Origin: Thermoplasmata archaeon | Lineage (GTDB): Archaea; Thermoplasmatota; Thermoplasmata; Lutacidiplasmatales; UBA184 | Reading direction: 5' to 3' | Length of the DNA stretch: 14,050 nt | Assembly: GCA_030043865.1 (NCBI GenBank) | Contig: JASHWZ010000182.1 | Location: forward strand, 1 to 14,050 | Notes under the pieces: generated by a model | What the model saw: the letters and a program-made list of their open reading frames with translations, nothing else | The model's database searches: none | Told to the model about the DNA's origin: nothing | Program-made: the position numbers and the translations under genes | Part shown: positions 10,726 to 14,050 of the stretch, one piece after another | How the letters are laid out: each line of letters opens with the position of its first letter | Numbering within the stretch: the first letter of the stretch is position 1

Positions 10726-11913
10726 GTGGCGGCGGCGGACCCCGCCGCGGCCGGGGCGACCCCTGCAGCGGTCGGACCTTCGGAACCGACGGGATCCAGG
10801 CGTTCCCGGAAACCGCCCCCCCGCCGTTCCTCGAGGCTGACCTGGGTTGCGATCGCCGTCGTCGTGATCGTGGTCGGGAGCGGGGTCGCCTACGAGTTCG
10901 CGAGCAGCAGTGCCGCGCCGAACCCGTGCGCGGCGTTCACCCCTCAGCAACTCGGCGCGAACGCGACCCCGGGCCAGGTGTCCGGCAACACGACGCCGAA
11001 CTTCGCGGCGGGGACCACCACCAACGGACCGATCGCGCAGGTGCCGGTCGGCACGACGATCCAGGTGGTCGCCGGCGAGAACTTCTGGGGCAGCCTGATC
11101 AGCCAGCTGGGCGGCAACCTCACGCACGTGCTCAGCATCGTGAGCGACCCCAATGCCGACCCCCACGAGTACGAGGCGAACGCCTCCGACGCGGCGGCGA
11201 TCGCGAACGCGAACCTCGTGGTCGTGAACGGAGTGGGGTACGACGACTGGGCGCTGCAACTGATCGCGGCGTCGGATACGCCGGGCCAAGAGGTCCTCAA
11301 CGTGGGGAATCTGAACGGGGTGAGCGTTTCCGGTGGCATCGTCACGGGGAACCCGCACCAGTGGTACAATCCGATCTACGTGAACCACACCCTGCTCGCG
11401 ATGTACGCCGACCTCGTGGCGCTCCAACCCGCCTCGACGGCGATCTTCCAGCAGAACTTCTACGACCTGAACACCTCGGCGGGCGGGGGCGCCGAGGGAG
11501 TGTCCCTCGACCAGCTGTACGCGCGGGCGAACCAGATCAAGGCGGATTTCGCCGGAACGGTCGTGGCCTCGACCGAGAGCATTTTCGTCTATCTGGCCAA
11601 CTACACGGGCCTCGACCTGGTCTCACCGCAACCGTTCATGGAAGCGATCGCCGAGGGCAACGACCCGCCGGCCGCTTCGGTCGCGCTGTTCGAGTGCCAG
11701 CTCGAGAGCGGCTACGTGAAGGTCCTGGTCTACAACATTCAGACCGTGACGCCGATCACGACCACGATCGAAGGCCTGGCCGCGGAGCACAACGTGACCG
11801 TCACGTACGTCAGCGAGACGATCCAGCCGCCGGATACGAGCTTTCAGGACTGGATGTACGGGGAGTACGACAGCCTCGCGAACGCGCTGAACGCGGACCA
11901 ACTGGGGAAATGA
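10726..11913 (+). CDS. Metal ABC transporter substrate-binding protein, TroA/PsaA type
   Basis: A 395-residue cluster A-I (TroA-like) solute-binding protein. Residues 1-38 are a Pro/Arg-rich cytoplasmic start, 39-57 a transmembrane anchor (T-W-V-A-I-A-V-V-V-I-V-V), 58-105 a low-complexity Asn/Thr linker, and 106-395 the two-lobed domain. Likely metal ligands are His147 (D-P-H-E-Y-E), His211 (N-P-H-Q-W-Y-N-P), Glu284 (A-S-T-E-S-I-F-V-Y-L) and Asp370 (P-P-D-T-S-F-Q-D-W-M). A Glu at the third site, as in PsaA/MntC, points to Mn(II) or Fe(II) rather than Zn. The His-rich metal loop of ZnuA is absent. The start is GTG at 10726, 2 nt past the regulator stop; a TTG at 10720 overlapping that stop is an alternative. 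It is followed by its ATPase after 6 nt. Confidence 0.9.
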   Translation: MAAADPAAAGATPAAVGPSEPTGSRRSRKPPPRRSSRLTWVAIAVVVIVVGSGVAYEFASSSAAPNPCAAFTPQQLGANATPGQVSGNTTPNFAAGTTTNGPIAQVPVGTTIQVVAGENFWGSLISQLGGNLTHVLSIVSDPNADPHEYEANASDAAAIANANLVVVNGVGYDDWALQLIAASDTPGQEVLNVGNLNGVSVSGGIVTGNPHQWYNPIYVNHTLLAMYADLVALQPASTAIFQQNFYDLNTSAGGGAEGVSLDQLYARANQIKADFAGTVVASTESIFVYLANYTGLDLVSPQPFMEAIAEGNDPPAASVALFECQLESGYVKVLVYNIQTVTPITTTIEGLAAEHNVTVTYVSETIQPPDTSFQDWMYGEYDSLANALNADQLGK

Positions 11914-11919
11914 CCGGGC

Positions 11920-12804
11920 GTGGACGCTGACATCCCCCACCCGCTGACGCTCGAGACCGCGTCGTCGCGACCGGAGCGTTCGGGTCCTCCCGCCATCGCG
12001 GCGCACCACGTGGAGGTACGGTACCGGAACAAGGTCGTCTGGAGGGACGCGACGTTCGACGTTCGCCCCGGGGAGTTCGTCGCTGTTATCGGACCGAACG
12101 GCGCCGGCAAGACCACCCTGTTCCGGATGCTCCTCGGGTTGCACTGGCCGTCGAGCGGCGCGCTCTCCGTGTTCGGCGAACGGCCGCACCGGGGCAACTA
12201 CCGCATCGGGTACGTCCCGCAGCGGCACACGATCGACCAGGAGACGCACATCGAGTGCGAAAAGCTCGTCCGTCTGGGCTACCCGGGGGCCCGATGGGGC
12301 CCCGGCCAGCGGTGGCCCCCGCTCCAATGGGGCCCCCGGTTCGCGTTGAAGGCCGAACGCGAAGCGGCGGCCCAGGCCCTCGAGGACGTCGGAGCGACGG
12401 AGCTCGGCGCTCGGCCGTTGGGCGGGCTGTCGGGAGGGGAGCTGCAGCGGATCTTCCTCGCCGAGGCGCTGGTCGGGAACCCCGAGATGCTCCTGCTCGA
12501 CGAGCCGCTGTCGAATCTCGACATTCGACGCAGCCGGGAGCTGGTCGAGACGATCCACGGGTTGGTCGTCTCGCGGGGGGTCACGACCCTCCTCGTGGCG
12601 CACGACATCAACCCGCTCATTCGGTGCCTCGATAAGGTGATCTACATCGCGAACGGCCGGGTCGCTACGGGCCGGCCCGAAGAGGTGCTGACGACCGAGA
12701 CGCTCTCCGCGCTCTACGGCGTCCGGGTCGAGGTCCTCCGCGACTCGCGCCAGAACCTTGTGATCGTCGGCGGGGAGTACGAGCGCGGGGAGGAGGGCGC
12801 ATGA
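11920..12804 (+). CDS. Metal ABC transporter ATP-binding protein (ZnuC/MntB type)
   Basis: A 294-residue ATPase of the ABC-3 metal uptake family that powers the adjacent permease. It has Walker A G-P-N-G-A-G-K-T-T (58-66), Q-loop around V-P-Q-R (99-102), signature L-S-G-G-E-L-Q-R (170-177), Walker B M-L-L-L-D-E-P (190-196), D-loop S-N-L-D (198-201) and H-loop V-A-H-D (226-229). The N-terminal 25 residues are an extra Pro/Arg-rich stretch. There is a Trp/Gly/Pro-rich segment at 123-140 (G-A-R-W-G-P-G-Q-R-W-P-P-L-Q-W-G-P) in the helical subdomain that is not usual. The GTG at 11920 follows the binding-protein stop by 6 nt. The stop overlaps the permease ATG (ATGA). Confidence 0.94.
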   Translation: MDADIPHPLTLETASSRPERSGPPAIAAHHVEVRYRNKVVWRDATFDVRPGEFVAVIGPNGAGKTTLFRMLLGLHWPSSGALSVFGERPHRGNYRIGYVPQRHTIDQETHIECEKLVRLGYPGARWGPGQRWPPLQWGPRFALKAEREAAAQALEDVGATELGARPLGGLSGGELQRIFLAEALVGNPEMLLLDEPLSNLDIRRSRELVETIHGLVVSRGVTTLLVAHDINPLIRCLDKVIYIANGRVATGRPEEVLTTETLSALYGVRVEVLRDSRQNLVIVGGEYERGEEGA

Positions 12805-14050
12805 GCGGTCTCGGCAACGGGATCCCGTTCAGCTGGAACCTCGTCACCGACATCCGGATCCTCTGGTCGTACGAGTTCATGCGAAACGCCGTGGAGGCCG
12901 GCACAGCGATCGCGATCATGGCCGGGATCATCGGCTACTTCGTCGTGCTCCGGCGCTCCTCCTTCGCGAGCCACGCCCTAGGACACACCGGCTTCTCCGG
13001 GGCCGCCGCGGCGGTGCTCGTGGGGGCGCCCCCGGTCTACGGCCTCTTGCTGTTCACGATCGCGGTCGGGATCGGGATGGGATTCCTCGGAAAGCGTGCG
13101 GCGGCCCGAGACGTCGAGATCGGGACGGTGCTCGCCTTCGCGCTCGGACTCGGGCTCCTGTTCCTGAGCCTCTACCAGGGGTACGCCCAGGAAGCGTACT
13201 CCATCCTGTTCGGCGAGGTGCTGGGCATCAGCTCGAGCGAAGTGGCGCTGACGGTCTGGAGCAGCCTCGGCGTCCTCGCGGTGGTGGCGGTGATCTACCG
13301 GCCGCTCCTGTTCGCGTCGCTGGACGAGGACGTCGCCGAGGCGAAGGGCCTGCCCCTCGTCGGGCTCAACCTCGCCTTCCTCGTCCTGCTCGCGGTCGCG
13401 ATCTCGTTCGCGGTGCAGATCATCGGGGTGCTCCTCATTTTCGCGCTAATGGTGACGCCCGCCGCCATCGCCGTGCGGCTGACGACGCGCCCGCTGACGG
13501 CCGTGATCGTCTCCGTGCTCGTCGCGCTCTCCGCCGTGTGGGCCGGTCTGTTCGTGACCTTGTTCACGAACTATCCGGCGAGCTTCTTCATCGTCGGGAT
13601 CGTCTTCCTCGAGTACGTCTTTATCCGGGGGATCGGCGCCCTCCGGGAATCACCCCTGCTCCAAGCGGTCGACGCCCCCGCCCGCGACGGCGTGCGCGAG
13701 TTGCGGAACGCGTCGCTCGCCGCGTCGGTCTCCCAACTCCTGTTCGTCGGGGGCGCGGTCTGGCTGGCGGTGAGCCTTCTCGCGTACCCGGGCGCCGCGT
13801 GGAGCCCCTCGGGGCTCTACACCCACGCCCTCGCTTCGCTGCTCGTGCTCGCCGCGGCGACGGTCCTCGCGGCGGCCTCCTCCGTGCTGTACTTCTCGGG
13901 TTTCCGGAAGATGGCGACGACCTCCCGGGAGTTCACCTCCCCCGCCTTCCTGACGCTCCTCGGACTACTGGGGATCGCACTGGCGGCCGGCGGATTGGCG
14001 CTCTACGTCGCGGGCGTCACGCTCGCGGCCGTCTCCTACGGTCTGGCCCC
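12801..14050 (+). CDS. Metal ABC transporter permease, ABC-3 family, with extra C-terminal membrane domain (partial)
   Basis: The reading frame is open from ATG 12801 to the window end (416 residues, no stop). Residues 1-275 are an ABC-3 permease of the Zn/Mn/Fe uptake group with about eight or nine helices. Family motifs are S-H-A-L-G-H-T-G-F-S-G (57-67), G-T-V-L-A-F-A-L-G-L-G (108-118), L-F-G-E-V-L-G-I-S (136-144) and V-Q-I-I-G-V-L-L-I-F-A-L-M-V-T-P-A (205-221). Normal members end near 270-290 residues. This one continues through a charged linker (280-303) into further hydrophobic segments at about 306-328, 341-366 and 381-414, a domain I do not recognise. A strong Shine-Dalgarno GGAGGG lies 3 nt upstream and the start overlaps the ATPase stop. 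It moves the metal across the membrane. The true C-terminus is outside the window. Confidence 0.93.
   Translation, partial: MSGLGNGIPFSWNLVTDIRILWSYEFMRNAVEAGTAIAIMAGIIGYFVVLRRSSFASHALGHTGFSGAAAAVLVGAPPVYGLLLFTIAVGIGMGFLGKRAAARDVEIGTVLAFALGLGLLFLSLYQGYAQEAYSILFGEVLGISSSEVALTVWSSLGVLAVVAVIYRPLLFASLDEDVAEAKGLPLVGLNLAFLVLLAVAISFAVQIIGVLLIFALMVTPAAIAVRLTTRPLTAVIVSVLVALSAVWAGLFVTLFTNYPASFFIVGIVFLEYVFIRGIGALRESPLLQAVDAPARDGVRELRNASLAASVSQLLFVGGAVWLAVSLLAYPGAAWSPSGLYTHALASLLVLAAATVLAAASSVLYFSGFRKMATTSREFTSPAFLTLLGLLGIALAAGGLALYVAGVTLAAVSYGLA

Noticed and set aside
10726..14050. Calling the ABC transporter zinc-specific (ZnuABC)
   Set aside because: The ligand set (His, His, Glu, Asp), lack of a His-rich loop and the MntR-like regulator favour Mn or Fe, so no znu symbols were assigned.
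1..14050. tRNA, rRNA, CRISPR arrays, transposons, attachment sites
   Set aside because: I looked through the gaps between genes, all under 200 bases, and saw no tRNA-like T-loop or acceptor pairing, no repeat-spacer pattern, no transposase and no terminal repeats. A computed scan was not possible.

Overview
The window is GC-rich (by eye about two thirds G+C), gene-dense archaeal chromosome. Archaeal markers are a replication factor C large subunit, an MptA/FolE2-type GTP cyclohydrolase, a pilin with a class III (archaeal type IV) signal peptide, and TATA-like boxes centred 26-28 nt upstream of many start codons, the spacing of leaderless archaeal transcripts. A high-GC euryarchaeal lineage, perhaps Thermoplasmatota, fits best; that placement is inference. 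No tRNA, rRNA, CRISPR array, insertion sequence or phage gene was seen, and no stretch over 300 bases lacks a gene.

Layout. 1-1058 (minus): mptA, then the N-terminus of an FtsX/MacB-type ABC permease cut by the window edge. 1164-2872 (plus): a MIP18/SufT-like Fe-S assembly factor, a GNAT acetyltransferase overlapping it by 4 nt, and a DUF1684 protein with a long basic tail. 2838-3980 (minus): a 154-residue unknown protein followed by a MarC-family membrane protein. 4071-4508 (plus): OsmC. 4483-6908 (minus): rfcL coupled by a 4-nt overlap to a Dph6-related ATP-PPase. 7018-8492 (plus): a divergent aldo/keto-reductase-fold protein lacking the catalytic tetrad, 2 nt ahead of a PrxQ/Bcp peroxiredoxin. 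8474-8671 (minus): dodecin. 8737-10110 (minus): a pilin-like surface protein and a membrane-anchored beta-rich surface protein. 10292-14050 (plus): a metal-uptake operon of DtxR/MntR regulator, TroA-type binding protein, ABC ATPase and ABC-3 permease, the last running off the window.

The metal operon is the clearest functional unit. The regulator has a near-palindrome abutting its own TATA box, suggesting metal-dependent autorepression of the whole operon. The binding protein has the H/H/E/D ligand pattern of Mn-type rather than Zn-type proteins. OsmC, PrxQ and possibly the tetrad-less AKR protein give the window a peroxide/redox theme compatible with Mn/Fe homeostasis.

The least ordinary items are an approximately 80-residue insertion in the clamp-loader ATPase between Walker B and the conserved DRGG segment, resembling a GH42 beta-galactosidase motif; the tetrad-less AKR paired with PrxQ; an ABC-3 permease with an extra membrane domain of at least 140 residues; and 3' overlap of the coding sequences in all three convergent gene pairs.
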